A stretch of DNA of 64,000 nucleotides, taken from Rozella allomycis CSF55. Its lineage: Eukaryota; Rozellomycota. Position numbers and translations under genes: made by a program. The DNA is taken from NCBI GenBank assembly GCA_000442015.1, contig KE561184.1:1-64000 (forward strand). The letters run 5' to 3'. The notes under the pieces are model-generated. The model was not told where the DNA came from, searched no databases, and saw only the letters and a list, made by a program, of their open reading frames with translations. Positions 50,814 to 61,136 of the stretch are shown here, in pieces; position 1 is the first letter of the stretch; the number at the start of each line of letters is the position of its first letter.

Positions 50814-50878
50814 TGGTCAATGATGTTTTTTGACAAGCATATGGCTGATATCGTGATGCCAACTTTCAACTGAGACCA
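50814..50878 (+). ncRNA. C/D-box snoRNA candidate (unit 4)
   Basis: This is the best single candidate. Box C-like TGATG at 50821, box D' CTGA at 50845-50848, box C'-like TGATGC at 50854-50859 and box D CTGA at 50870-50873 appear in the canonical order. A terminal stem TGGTC/GACCA (50814-50818 with 50874-50878) closes the box C/D core, as in standard C/D snoRNAs. Guide regions would be the bases just upstream of each CTGA. The size of about 65 nt is typical. Confidence 0.65.
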
Positions 50879-50921
50879 TTTTGCACAATAATTGGTAAGT
50901 ATTTTAATATGTTACTTCTTT

Positions 50922-51000
50922 GGGCACATGATGATTTATTTTCACGACGGTCTTCTTAGAGTTAGCCTTGCTGAAATCGCCTGAAGGCAATATCTGATGT
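50922..51000 (+). ncRNA. C/D-box snoRNA candidate (unit 5)
   Basis: Box C ATGATGA with its core at 50929-50934 and three CTGA boxes at 50971, 50981 and 50994. With the last one the flanks pair as ACA/TGT. The unit starts GTAAGT and ends CTCACTCTAG. Confidence 0.45.
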
Positions 51001-51141
51001 CTTCTTTGAATTAATTTAATAGTTTTCTATTCTCACTCTAGGTTTTGTTATAATACATTCTGAATAAAAGTTCTTTTAGATCATTGAAATTCTTCTTTAT
51101 ATACTTTGATTATTGTTTTTTTTTAAATATATCAACATTTT

Positions 51142-51560
51142 TTATTGATTAATTAAATTTTCTGAGTTGATCAAGGCTATGACCTGATTCTGCGACAAAT
51201 TTCTTTTGAAAGCTTCATGAATATAGTACAAAATTCGTTTTCCACGAAGGTTCATGAAATCTTCCGTGTCAAGAAGAAACAAGTACAATGCCCGCGAGTT
51301 AGGAATTTCTGGGAAGAATGTAGACCAAATTCTTTTTGAAAAAGATTCGCAATCAAAAAATCTATGAAACACTGTTTCTTCTTTAACTTGACATTTTGGA
51401 CACATAGCAGAAACATCACTAAACCTTGCGAATCGTTTATTAGTTAAATAAACACCATGGTAAATTTTCCATAATAACTGAGAGTAATACGATTATACCG
51501 TTCTCCTTGACAGCTGAAAAGTCGAGTTTTTTAAGTTGATAAAAAGTTGATGCGTACCTC
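51142..51560 (-). mobile_element. LINE 3' fragment (reverse transcriptase zinc-binding end)
   Basis: The minus strand encodes the C-terminal zf-RVT part of a non-LTR retrotransposon: QLLWKIYHGVYLTNKRFARF, then CPKCQVKEETVFHRFFDC with the C-x2-C...H...C set, then FSKRIW. The 5' part of the element, including the catalytic reverse transcriptase, is absent, as in a 5'-truncated insertion. Its 3' end is at the low-coordinate side near 51142. Two related fragments lie at 55335-55720 and 56015-56195. Confidence 0.75.
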
Positions 51561-51643
51561 ACTTTTTTTAAAAATATTCTGTCTTAAACAGAGTTTACTT
51601 TGATTTGATGCTACAATAGAGAAATAACGAAATGCATTTTTAT

Positions 51644-53107
51644 TTAAGCGTTGGTTGAGCATTTAAAAATATTGAAACCATTCAACGCGGTACTAATTAT
51701 CACATTGGGGAGTTGTCGGTGCCAGTGAAGCTCTTTAATATTATCTTGCCCTTGATGAATGAAGAGAAGCTGTGGAGGAATATCTTTCATAGAGTCATGA
51801 GCTACCTCAATATCTTCTTCAAGGGAAAAGTCCCAAAGAGTCAATTGATCGTCGGCACCTGAAACGGCTAAAACTGTTTCATCAGTTGGATGCCATTCGA
51901 TAGAGGTAATTGGACTCTTGTGCCATGAGAATGATGCAACGGGGTCGAAAGCATTCATAGAAAAATGTCTTAGGTCAAAAATCGAAAATTTTCCGTCGTC
52001 AAATCCTGAAGCCAAAAGATAATCTTCTTTTGAATTCCATGAAATAACATTAACGTCAACAGAAGAAACCGGTGCAGTTAAGATGCATGCGTTTTTCGAT
52101 CTAACATCCCAAAGTTTTATTGTTCCATCAGTGGAACAAGACGCAAAGACATCATTTTCTTTTGGTGACCACTGTAAATCTTCAATAGACCCACCATGCC
52201 CTTTGAATTGATCCGGATTTGCTACTTGATCCGGTGAAACATTTGTCATACATATTACACCGTTGACATCTCCTGAGAGTAATCTTAGTTTATAATTAAC
52301 ATATTGCAATACCTTCCAGGCACCCTTACACTCCAATCTAATGCAAATCCTTCTCCTTTGTGCCCTTTTATAACTCCAAAATTTGATGGTGTTTTATTCA
52401 TATTATCCTTGGTTGGATTTTCAAGGGATTCCATAGCCTCAGCAATATTGAATAATCTAACTTTTCCATCATCTGTCCAAGCAGAAACAATTCTGTGCTC
52501 ATTCGTTGACTGAGGCATTGCCTATTCTAATTGTATGTCGTTATTACTCTAACACGATTTACGCCAGCATTTAATGATGCAGTTCTCACAGATAATATTG
52601 GCTCACCATTATTTTCTTCTTCATCATCATCTGATTCTTCGTCGCTGTCATCATCGTATTTTGTCTTGCACAGGTTTGATAACTTGGCGACATATAACTT
52701 ATTGTCACATGCGTTCGAAGCCTGAGAGCCTGCTACAATAGTTGCACTCATGGGAAACTATTGAAATGAAAAATTAAAACTTACTAAAACTCTATTTTCT
52801 CCGAGTGAGTCACTGACTATATCAAAACTAAGGCAAGGCCATTCTGGTGTTAGCTCATGGTACATTTCGTATGCTGAAGAGTCAAAAGTTAATTCTTCTC
52901 CTTCTTCTAATTTATCTCCAGGTAAATAAACCTTTTATTTTTATACATATGTAATACTTTTGTCTCTTCATCGGCATTTTCAATATCCATGTTGGCCTCA
53001 TGTACTTCGTGATCAGATTCAACTATTTCTTCTATTTCACTGTCAGAAAATTCCTCTAAATCCATCTCATCAAAAGAGGGTGTATTATCGTCCTCTCTTC
53101 TCTTCAT
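51644..53107 (-). CDS. RRB1: Glutamate-rich WD-repeat protein GRWD1/Rrb1
   Basis: A WD40 chaperone for ribosomal protein L3 in ribosome biogenesis. The N-terminus is acidic (DLEEFSDSEIEEIVESDHE), followed by the family block DSSAYEMYHELTPEWPCLSFDIV and AGSQASNACDNKLYVAKLS. An acidic insert (DDDSDEESDDDEEE) comes next. WD repeats include GHKGEGFALDWS, GHGGSIEDLQWSPKENDVFASCSTDGTIKLWDVR, SWHKSPITSIEWHP and ADDQLTLWD, ending LHWHRQLPNVIISTA. Three or four short introns interrupt the gene. The start is at 53107 and the stop at 51644-51646. Confidence 0.9.
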
Positions 53108-53164
53108 AAATATTTTATGGTGGCTTGGCAGAAAACGATTTTATAATAAAAACAACGCAATGAG

Positions 53165-53655
53165 TCATTTATTATAATGTGTACATATTTCCTTGATTTT
53201 TGAATCGTGTTTGACAATTAAATCTTTCAATTCAGAAATCTCTGCTTGCAATCTATTCATTTGACTTTCAAGAGTTTCAATTGATTCATCGACAAACTCT
53301 TTCCGATCTCGAACTTTACCCTTATTTCTTGTAGATTCTAAAACCACTACTAATCCAGCAACTGAAAATATTATAAACTCTCCAATAAAATTGGCTATTC
53401 AACTCTTTACAAAAAATGTATTTTACCGCCAACATTTATTGCCCTTTCTTCATCAAGTGGCCTAATTCTTTCAGGTGCCTTATCATGCAATTTGCTTCTC
53501 ATCCTTGCCTCCATTTGATGATAGGATTCGGCTACTTGAATGCATGCACTGCGGAATGCAGGTCTTCGTTTTGCTTCTGATTTCATGAAGCTAGCTATAG
53601 GTTTCGAAATAGTTCTTAGGAATAAATATCCCAACTTTACCAAAGGAATCGACAT
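53165..53655 (-). CDS. OPA3: OPA3-like mitochondrial protein
   Basis: OPA3 is a small mitochondrial membrane protein linked to optic atrophy in humans. Two exons with a 32-nt intron give 152 residues. Signature blocks are VKLGYLFLRTISKPIASFMK, the SYHQMEARM segment, RPLDEERAINVGANFIGEF, and the hydrophobic IIFSVAGLVVVLES, followed by a C-terminal coiled coil (ESQMNRLQAEISELKDLI). The order and length match the family. It runs tail-to-head toward GRWD1 on the same strand and divergently from SNRNP40. Confidence 0.9.
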
Positions 53656-53914
53656 TAAAGATGCTAACGCAGAAAGCTAAACAAATAGAAATATTTAACT
53701 TTACTTTGGAATATGTTCTTTACATGTTCTAATGACAAAAAATGATTACAATATTCACGACAGGACCGGACTCAAGTTCAAAAAAATTACAAAACGTGAA
53801 CTGATTTTGCAGTAAAAATAAATAATTTGATGGGAATGGACTAAATACTAACATAGTCTTTAAGGAAGAATTTGTTCAAAGTTTCGAAGCTTACCCTTGT
53901 TTGTAGATTATTTA

Positions 53915-55090
53915 ATGGATAAAAGAAAAGCTGAAATGCAAGTATCCATTGATGTTAAAAAGCCAAAAGTGGCCGAAACCTCTATAGTGAAAACCTTTAA
54001 CTCGAAAGGCAAGCAGATACAAAGTATTCAAGTGAAACGAACGTCAGGCCTGAAATCGCCTATAATGTTATTAACGGGACACGAGTCTGATATTTTAACA
54101 ACCAGATTTAGCCCATGTGGGAATTATTTAGCTTCTGGATCATTTGATAAAACAATATGTAAGCATTTTATCATTTCCAGAATAGTTTTGTGGAATGTTT
54201 ATGGGGAATGTACAAATTTTAACGTTATGAGAGGACAAAACGGTGCTATTTTAGAATTAGACTGGTCTCCAAATTCAGAGTAATGCATCTGTCTAGACAT
54301 TAACAGGCGTATCTTTACGGCGTGTTCTGACAAGACTGTTGGTATTTACGACGTTATTGTGGGAAAAAATATCCGAAAGCTAAAAGGACATCAGAATATT
54401 ATAAATTCTGTGAATTGTTTAAGACGTGAACCTCACTTGATTGTGTCTGGAAGCGACGACAAAATGATTAACGTAAGGGTTGTTGTTTCATATTTTCAGA
54501 TATGGGATCAAAGGCAAAAAGAACCGGTTAGTACTTTTACGCAAAGATTTCAAATCACTAGTGTTTCTTTTGGCCAAGTCGGAGATCTTGTGTTTGCGGG
54601 GTCTTTGGATAACGATATTACGGCTTGGGATATTCGTAATCAAAACATTTCATACAAGTTGAACGGTCATATTGATACAATTACTGGCCTAAGACTCAGC
54701 CCTGATGGTATGAATATTCTTTCCGCTTCCATGGATCATTCAGTTCGATTGTGGGATGTGAAGCCCTACGCCTCTGGAAATAGATGCCTAAAAATATTCG
54801 AAGGCGCACCTCATGGACACGAAAAAAATCTTATTAGACCTTCATGGTCTCATGATGCCCAAAGAGTTGCATGTGGAAGTGCCGATAGAACGGTTCTTGT
54901 TTGGGACGTTCCATCACGCAAAATTTTGTACAAACTTCCAGGTCATAAAGGATGCGTAAATGAAGTTGATTTTCATCCAGAAGAACCAATAAGTAACTCA
55001 TCGTGTTTATACTAACTAGTCGCGTCATGTAGCGCAGATCGGCAAATATTCTTGGGAGAGATAGAACCATCTTATTCAGAATCGTACTAA
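53915..55090 (+). CDS. SNRNP40: U5 snRNP 40-kDa WD40 protein
   Basis: A Prp8-binding WD40 component of the U5 snRNP in the spliceosome. Five exons with four 27-nt introns give 355 residues. Seven WD repeats are visible: GHESDILTTRFSPCGNYLASGSFDKT, LWNVYGECTNF, FTACSDKTVGIYDV, HQNIINSVNCL, GSLDNDITAWDI, SASMDHSVRLWDV and GSADRTVLVWDV. The end PGHKGCVNEVDFHPEEPI then ASCSADRQIFLGEI is the SNRNP40 form. A spliceosomal gene is useful context because the same window shows possible TG 3' splice sites. Confidence 0.92.
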
Positions 55091-55164
55091 TAAATTCGAA
55101 ATAAATCTAACAACATTCCATTTTTATTGCCAATAAAAGCTTGTTTACTATTTAATATTTATCA

Positions 55165-55334
55165 ATGTTAGGTTTAAAAAGTCAGGAAGAGGACCCTACG
55201 ACCAAAAAAATCGACAATGTTTTAAAATATTTGCAGTGCATAGAAGAAAAGGACAATAACTCACTTTCGACTCTACAAAGAATGGGGCCCGACATATTGC
55301 ATGAGAGTCAAATAGGTACAATAACTCTATACGA
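55165..55334 (+). pseudogene. 5' fragment of an unidentified gene cut by a LINE
   Basis: An ATG at 55165 opens 55 or so codons (MLGLKSQEEDPTTKKIDNVL...NSLSTLQRMGPDILHESQIG) that look like helical, possibly SNARE-related, protein. The coding pattern stops where the LINE 3' fragment begins near 55335, and no continuation is visible beyond it. It is therefore probably a gene remnant; the SNARE idea is only a guess from the helix pattern. Confidence 0.4.
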
Positions 55335-55720
55335 TGACCTGATTCTCCGACAAATGTCTCTTGAAGGCTTCATGAATATAGAATAAGATTCGTTTTCCAC
55401 TAAATTTCATGAAATCTTCCTTGTCGAAAAGAAACAAGTAAAGTGCCTGTGAATTTGGAATTACACGGAAAAATGTTAATTTTGAAAAAAAATTCCCAAT
55501 CGAAAAACCTACGGAACATTGTTTCTTCTTTAACTTGGACATTTTGAACCCATTCACTAAACCTTGCGAATCTTTTATTAAATATTAGTTAAATATTTAA
55601 AATACTCCAGTCTCTATGATAAATTTTTCATAATAACTGAGAGTAATAAGAATCGGTCCCGCTCTCCCAAGTTCCTTCCCTGATTTTTCTTGAAGTTGAT
55701 AAAACTACAAACATATTTAA
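55335..55720 (-). mobile_element. LINE 3' fragment, degraded copy
   Basis: This is a second copy of the LINE end seen at 51142-51560, in the same orientation. Shared DNA includes GACCTGATTCT and the ATTCGTTTTCCAC stretch. The zinc-binding part is decayed: the cysteines of the CPKC pair are not preserved. It ends close to the join with the following sequence near 55720. Confidence 0.65.
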
Positions 55721-56014
55721 TTTAAATGTTTATGCCAGTCTTCTCAAAATCATGGATGCAATCCTTTTTGCTAAAGTTAACATTAATGTGAGCCTGTGGT
55801 ATGAATTATCATATATGCATTCTTTCTGCTATTTAAAGAACACAACACATCACATACTTAGAAGGTCGAAGAGGTTTCTGAGTCCTCCATCCATTCCGAC
55901 GATGTAAAGAGCCGTCATTTTCATCACACCCATTAACAGAAAAGGTAGCCCGCAGCGGAAATGGCCGACCGAATGGAACAAACAGTCCAACAAACATCGC
56001 AAAACCTGTAAAGG

Positions 56015-56195
56015 CAAGTGATCATTGGGAGAGCGGGACCAATTCTTATTACTTTCAGTTATTATGGAGAAATTATCATGGAGCGTATCCGCAAGGTTTA
56101 GTAATGTTTCTGCAATGTGTTCAAAATGCAAGTTAAAGAAGAAACAGTGTTCCATAGGTTTTTAGATTGAAAATTGCAAATCTTTAAAAAGAAGA
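56015..56195 (+). mobile_element. LINE 3' fragment, inverted copy
   Basis: A third, shorter copy of the LINE end lies on the plus strand. Its TTATTACTTTCAGTTATTATGG start and the CAAGTTAAAGAAGAAACAGTG segment match the minus-strand copies at 51.4 and 55.5 kb. With the copy at 55335-55720 it makes an inverted pair separated by about 300 bp. The interval 55721-56014 has no gene I can support. Confidence 0.6.
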
Positions 56196-56215
56196 GACGA
56201 TAATAGTAAGTATGN

Positions 56216-56986
56216 AAGAAAAAAAAGAAGTTTGGGAATTATTGGATTGGCACTGATAGGTCGACATCACTTCAAGAATACCTCAGGGGTCATGAACAAT
56301 CTACGCTGTTGGAGATCTTTACGCTTTTGTATGATGGAGATGGCCTTGATATTTGTCTGGATAACACACAAGTTGATTATCAAGACGAATGGAAGACGCC
56401 AGAGATACTGACATTTCTCGTAATGACTGGTTATCTCACCTACCGCCATAATGAAGTCATTATTCCAAACACTGAAGTTAGAAATCATTGGAATAAGCAA
56501 ATACGCCCTTTGTTTAATGCCGCTGTTAACGAAATGTATGGAAATCAAGTTAGAGCTTTATTTGCTCCTCAAGGTGAATTCAATCATCAAGACTGTCTAG
56601 ATTTTATGCAAGACATTTTACTCAATGCCTCTAGTCAAGATTTGGCAAGACTTCAGTATCCAGAAGCACCTTATCATTGTTTTTACTTTGGGATATTTCT
56701 TGGTTGTCTGCATGATGGATCTTTGGTTAAGGTTACTTCGAACAAGGAGGCAGCTCTTGGGCGCTACGATATTAGAATCCAATTTGTGAAATTTAGAAGG
56801 GCTTTTATCTTTGAGTTCAAGGTTGATCGATCAGTCAACAACACTGAACAAGATCCAAACCTGGCTCTCCAGCAAATTCATAACAGACAGTATTACCACG
56901 ATCTTCATGGTTACTCTGTACATTTGATTGGCGTTGCGTTCCACAAGAAGCATGTTGTTTTATCACACGAATTGATTAATGTGTAA
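56216..56986 (+). CDS. AAA-ATPase-like/PD-(D/E)XK nuclease protein, 5' missing
   Basis: The frame opens directly at an N gap and reads KKFGNYWIGTDRSTSL, then LLEIFTLLYDGDGLDI and LTFLVMTGYLTYR, then the nuclease part with GRYDIRIQ and FIFEFKVD. A terminal ALQQIHNRQYYHDLHGYSVHLIGVAF follows. This is the C-terminal two-thirds of the AAA-ATPase-like plus PD-(D/E)XK (DUF1703) family. The D...ExK nuclease residues are present. The ATP-binding half is absent because of the gap or truncation. Such genes are frequent in bacteria and in parasitic or anaerobic eukaryotes, and horizontal transfer is plausible. No intron is seen. Confidence 0.75.
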   Translation, partial: KKKKKFGNYWIGTDRSTSLQEYLRGHEQSTLLEIFTLLYDGDGLDICLDNTQVDYQDEWKTPEILTFLVMTGYLTYRHNEVIIPNTEVRNHWNKQIRPLFNAAVNEMYGNQVRALFAPQGEFNHQDCLDFMQDILLNASSQDLARLQYPEAPYHCFYFGIFLGCLHDGSLVKVTSNKEAALGRYDIRIQFVKFRRAFIFEFKVDRSVNNTEQDPNLALQQIHNRQYYHDLHGYSVHLIGVAFHKKHVVLSHELINV

Positions 56987-57085
56987 TAAAAGTGTTTGTT
57001 AGCTAATATAATATCTTTATTTCCAAGTATCAATGCTACTATTTTTAGTGACTCAGATGTCTTGTTGTTAGCAACGCCCACATAT

Positions 57086-57460
57086 ATGCCAGAAAACGGA
57101 ACTTTATACGAAGAAATTGGAGGCGCTGAAACGGTATCAGCCGTTGTAGATTACTTTTATTCCTTACTCATCAAAGACAAAAGAGTGAAAAAGTACTTTG
57201 AATCAATCGATTTGGATCGTTTGAAGATCATGCAGAAATCATTCATTTCCAGTGTCTGCGGAGGTCCTGCATACAACGGCCAGAGTATGCGTTCAGCTCA
57301 CAAGAGATTATTGGATTTGGAAAACAAACATTTCGACGCCATCTTGGAAAACTTGGAAACCGCCATGAAGAAGGCAGCCAAAAAGACAATCTCTGAAGAG
57401 AATAGAAAGAAGATCCTCGCTGTTGCAGAAACAACCAGAAAAGATGTGCTCGGAAAATAA
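57086..57460 (+). CDS. Group I truncated haemoglobin
   Basis: A 2/2 globin of the trHbN type, 124 codons from this ATG. It reads LYEEIGGAETVSAVVDYFYSLL, then FISSVCGGPAYNGQSMRSAHKRLL. The FY pair includes the B10 tyrosine, and the H of SAH is the proximal haem histidine. The frame is open upstream, but no better ATG was chosen. trHbN proteins detoxify nitric oxide or handle oxygen in bacteria, ciliates and algae. They are rare in fungi. No intron is present, which sets it apart from most neighbours and would fit late acquisition. Confidence 0.88.
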   Translation: MPENGTLYEEIGGAETVSAVVDYFYSLLIKDKRVKKYFESIDLDRLKIMQKSFISSVCGGPAYNGQSMRSAHKRLLDLENKHFDAILENLETAMKKAAKKTISEENRKKILAVAETTRKDVLGK

Positions 57461-57514
57461 ATTTCTTTACACTTTCCAATTTTATTTACATTGTAAGATT
57501 CTATAAAAAGGTAA

Positions 57515-57886
57515 TTATGCATCGTCTTGAAATACTCTATCTTCAGCGAGAAATATGGACTTGTTTGCATTATCTAGATAGCCTAATGGTCCAATTTCAC
57601 ACTCTGCGCAGATCAAAAATCGAAAATCATTTCCAAAGGAATCCATTTGAGTAGGTTTAGTAACTCCAATGTTATCAAACGTGTATATATTTGACAAAAA
57701 CCATCCACGTGAAGATATTTTCTCAGATTTGGATGTCATTTCCGGTAACTTGATCTACTCGAAAACTGAATTTCATGTTACCGTTAAATTTGTTTTTAAT
57801 TCTGCTGAATTCTTTTTAAGTATAAGAGTACGACATTTTTCATTTACACATCGTATATTATTCGGATTTAAATTCGTTTCTGTCAT
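57515..57886 (-). CDS. RABIF: MSS4/RABIF Rab-binding protein
   Basis: MSS4 is a zinc-binding chaperone or weak exchange factor for exocytic Rab GTPases. Two exons with a 33-nt intron give 112 residues. The first exon supplies the zinc site RCVNEKCRTLIL. The second reads SRGWFLSNIYTFDNIGVTKP and FRFLICAECEIGPLGYLDN, with the second zinc pair in CAEC and the family's CEIGPxG signature, then LAEDRV. The plus-strand open frame across the same bases is a shadow. Confidence 0.88.
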
Positions 57887-58849
57887 TTCGAAAATTTACG
57901 ACGCATTTAAAGAAATNCAAATGATATATTGGGGGTTTACTGATTACCATGGACTTTACGATATTCGATTCTTGATATCTTGGATCTGGTCAGTGGTCTT
58001 CTTCAAATATCCACTTCTAAATCCTAATTCAATATTCATAGAATGAAAGTTTACCATTAAAGAATTAAGAAAATGTAAATTGAAATCGAAGAATGTCAGG
58101 CAAAAGACATTTACGAGAAGATATTTGATACCACGTGTAGCCAAAGACTAAAGAGAGTAGTCAAACTGATTCCGTATTTTTCATTGGTTTTGTTCCAAGC
58201 TACAAGCATAAAAGAGTGATGCAATGATGGAATGGGCGATTGAAGGGTATCAATCAATTATATCCAATGAATGATGTGTGAAGTATACTCTAATGGTCTT
58301 TGACTTTGATCTAGTCTTGCCGCTGACTTGTTTCACAAAAGAAATTATTCCAATTGTTGCGCCAAGTGATCAAAATTTGGACGAGCTATACTCTTTGTTA
58401 ACTAGTGACATAAAGGTTATATTTACCGATAGAACTTTGCAATCTTAACAGTTCATCGCAAGCCAAGTGAGGTATCAAATGGATGGCAAGTCTCACTGAG
58501 ATAGCCTCTTTGGATCACAAATGGTATTAAACATAGCGGTGAACTCTTTGATTGCAAGGTGTATGGACACAAGGAACGAAAACTTAATTTGATCATCCAA
58601 AAGAATAGATTTTCCGTGCGACATAAAGGAATATTCAATTTCGAATAAGTGATATTCAAAACAATTAACCAAGTATGACGTGAGCTACTGTCCGCGAACT
58701 AGGTGGTATAATAAACGAGACAAGAATTCATAGTTTTTTAGGTATGCAGGCCGATTTTCATTGTAATACAAACGGATTGTTGAATTCTTTAAAGCCGTAG
58801 CGAGCATATCATAGATGCAAATTTTTCAATAAATCCACTGTGCTATTTA
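57887..58849. other. Spacer with unassigned short frames
   Basis: No gene here is secure. A single N lies at 57917. A plus-strand frame from an ATG at about 58292 gives 51 codons (MVFDFDLVLPLTCFTKEIIP) with no family I know. The region is AT-rich and sits between MSS4 and the NTPase gene, so it may hold degraded accessory sequence. Confidence 0.35.
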
Positions 58850-61033
58850 TTAGTCTAAGAAAAGCATATAATCCACCAAAGACTTTCCATAACAAGCAGC
58901 CAGATGTTCGGATGTGAGTATGATGCAATTCTTCGGAACTTGGGAACCGACAAAGTTTGCACCAATATCTCCTTTCAACGCGACGACCAAGTACGATTGA
59001 CGGTCTGAAAATTGAGACCCTAGAATTACAAAGTAAACGATTTTAATACCTCCATATTGATCAAGAGTGAGAGTCATTTGGCGGGCGACTGAAGTGATGA
59101 GCTCTTTAGTAGTGGTATCGTGTGTGATGCACCTCGTTGCAATGTTCCAGGTCACTTTGCCAGGGCCTTGCGTGTCACCTGCTTCGGGATAACAAGCGAG
59201 ATTAAATCCATCATTGGAGCTTTCAAAGTGATAGATAACGTTAGGCTGAAATTGATCTTGTTTCATGTCGTTGAATTGCTTTTTGGTACAATAAAATAGG
59301 AAGGTGTCTCCGGGCACAACAAAGTACATCTCATCAACCAATGTGCTTGACAGAAACTTTGGATAAATTGATGTCAATTTCAAATGAGAGCAGCTTTGAC
59401 TCGATGTTTAGATTGATACAACAAGCGAATCAATGTTTTCCACAGGCCATGAGCGATCTTGAACGTAGAACCAAATTCAGTCAACTTATAAAGAGTTTCA
59501 CCAATCCGATGTAATAAGGAACCTTTATATTCAGTAGAAAGCAACCTGGAGGCAAAGATTGCCAACGCAAACGGAGAAATAATAGGAACAAAACTTCTGC
59601 TTTTAATTTCTTCATCGGAAAAAGAATTCAAATACAAAGCCCGCTGAACTGAGTCTTCATATGTGCGATTATGAACAATTTTATCATCCATTGGAACTGT
59701 TGTACGTAGAAGGGCAGCCCTAACATCCTCGATACACAAATAAGCATAAAAGNACATCCTTGATACACAAATAAGCATAAAAGATTGCATGTTCGGCGGC
59801 ACCGGAAAGCAGTTTGTTAAAGAGCATTTCATAATTCCAAACACCAAGCTCGTTCGAGTATTGCTTAAGAATACCAAACAATGCTTCCAGACACCGCGGA
59901 TGGCCCCCAACCGTAACAATTAAATGCTTGACGTATGCGAACTTGGTATATTCCCAGAAAAGTCCAAGAGAAGCTTCCACACTCAATCTATTCAAAGGAA
60001 CAAAATGGATATGTCGACCAGCTTCTGAGGCGCATTTTGTGATACTGGACACTTCTAATGAGGAAATAATCACATGGTTTCGTGAGCAGCAATCGCGTAA
60101 AGATTTGCTCATCATTGGTGAAACACATCTCAGGCAATTTGTCACTTGTTCAGCATTTCCTTTTTTTGCGATTTCATCAAATAGAAGAAAAATTGATTCT
60201 TTCTTTGAGTGCTCGCGAATGATGGCTAAACTTGCGTCGATACTGAATTTGCCAACCCGTCTTAATCTACTATAAAATGAATCAGCGGAAAGGCTCTGGG
60301 ACAGCTTGGTTTTATCAATGAAATAGCTGTGCAGGATTCGTATTGAAATGGCCTGTTCAGGATCTTCGGAACGCCAGACTTCCGTATTTCCACCGAAAGT
60401 AATTGGAATATACACAGACTCGTTCATCATCTTTTTCAACTTTGCCACTTCCCCATTTAACTATATTAAATGTATGTACTGGTGTCTTACTATTTCACGC
60501 ATATCAGTAGTCAATTCGCCACCTAACTTTAATTGTGAGCGCACATCCATGTACACTTCCGCCACATCTGCATGGTCCATGATATCGCCCTTTATCTGTC
60601 CCGTATAGTCCATCATCTTTGATTTCCCTCCACCAGAAGGTGCCTGAAGCCCGATATATCGATCAATATCTTTCCGATCGAGCTCACTGTCTCTTAACAG
60701 CCACCGTCTCAAGATCTCATTGGCAATCCCTCTCATGCAAACATCACGATCGACAACCTCCTCAAATACGTTGTTCGCAAGCTTATCAACAACTGAAAAG
60801 TCTGTCTTGATTTCAGCACTGAATTCGTTCAAAAGTAGCTCAAGTGGCGTCTTTTTTGGGTTAAGTTGGATGTAAATGGCACACCCTGCTGACCCAAGTT
60901 TATCAATCCAATTGTCTGCGGTGAAAGAAGCGTAATCTTCAAATTCAAACTGGTTCTCTTGAACAAACTTATAAAACTTTTCCTTAAATGTTTGAGTTTC
61001 AATCCACTGTCCAAATTCTTCTTTTGTAATCAT
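58850..61033 (-). CDS. Crinkler/RHS-like SAM plus P-loop NTPase protein
   Basis: A protein of about 700 residues. Residues 1-65 look like a SAM domain (EEFGQWIETQTF...DNWIDKLGSAG). A P-loop GLQAPSGGGKS follows, and a Walker B-like IFLLFDEI lies 130 or so residues later. The C-terminal part (58850-59383) is a separate mixed alpha/beta domain that I cannot identify. P-loop NTPases with such spacing occur in the crinkler (CRN) and trypanosome RHS families, some of which are host-directed effectors. The assignment is tentative. A short intron lies near 60450. An assembly join cuts through the middle of the gene, so integrity there cannot be judged. Confidence 0.6.
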
Positions 61034-61136
61034 CAAGACAGGGGTGTCGAAGGTTTCTTATTTGATGGCTGTGCAAACCTTAAATTTTAAAATGATCTAG
61101 CCCTGTCATAAATTTGTGAAACACTTTACAATTTAG

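Larger units (their letters stand above)
50213..51041 (+). ncRNA. Putative intronic C/D snoRNA host transcript
   Basis: A short first exon (50213-50320, 36 codons from an ATG) ends in AAG before GTAAGT. After it come five tandem intron-like units: 50321-50460, 50461-50639, 50640-50784, 50785-50894 and 50895-51041. Three of them end in a CTAACTTTAG-, CTAACTTTAG- or CTCACTCTAG-type 3' splice site. Each unit has a box C-like TGATGA (or TGATG) and one or more box D-like CTGA. Protein genes here have 25-33-nt introns, so units of 110-180 nt with these boxes suggest snoRNA hosts. The host exon product is not recognisable. No guide target has been assigned. Confidence 0.6.

Noticed and set aside
57669-58046. 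125-codon plus-strand frame
   Set aside because: Overlaps the MSS4 exons antisense, crosses an N and has no recognisable domain.
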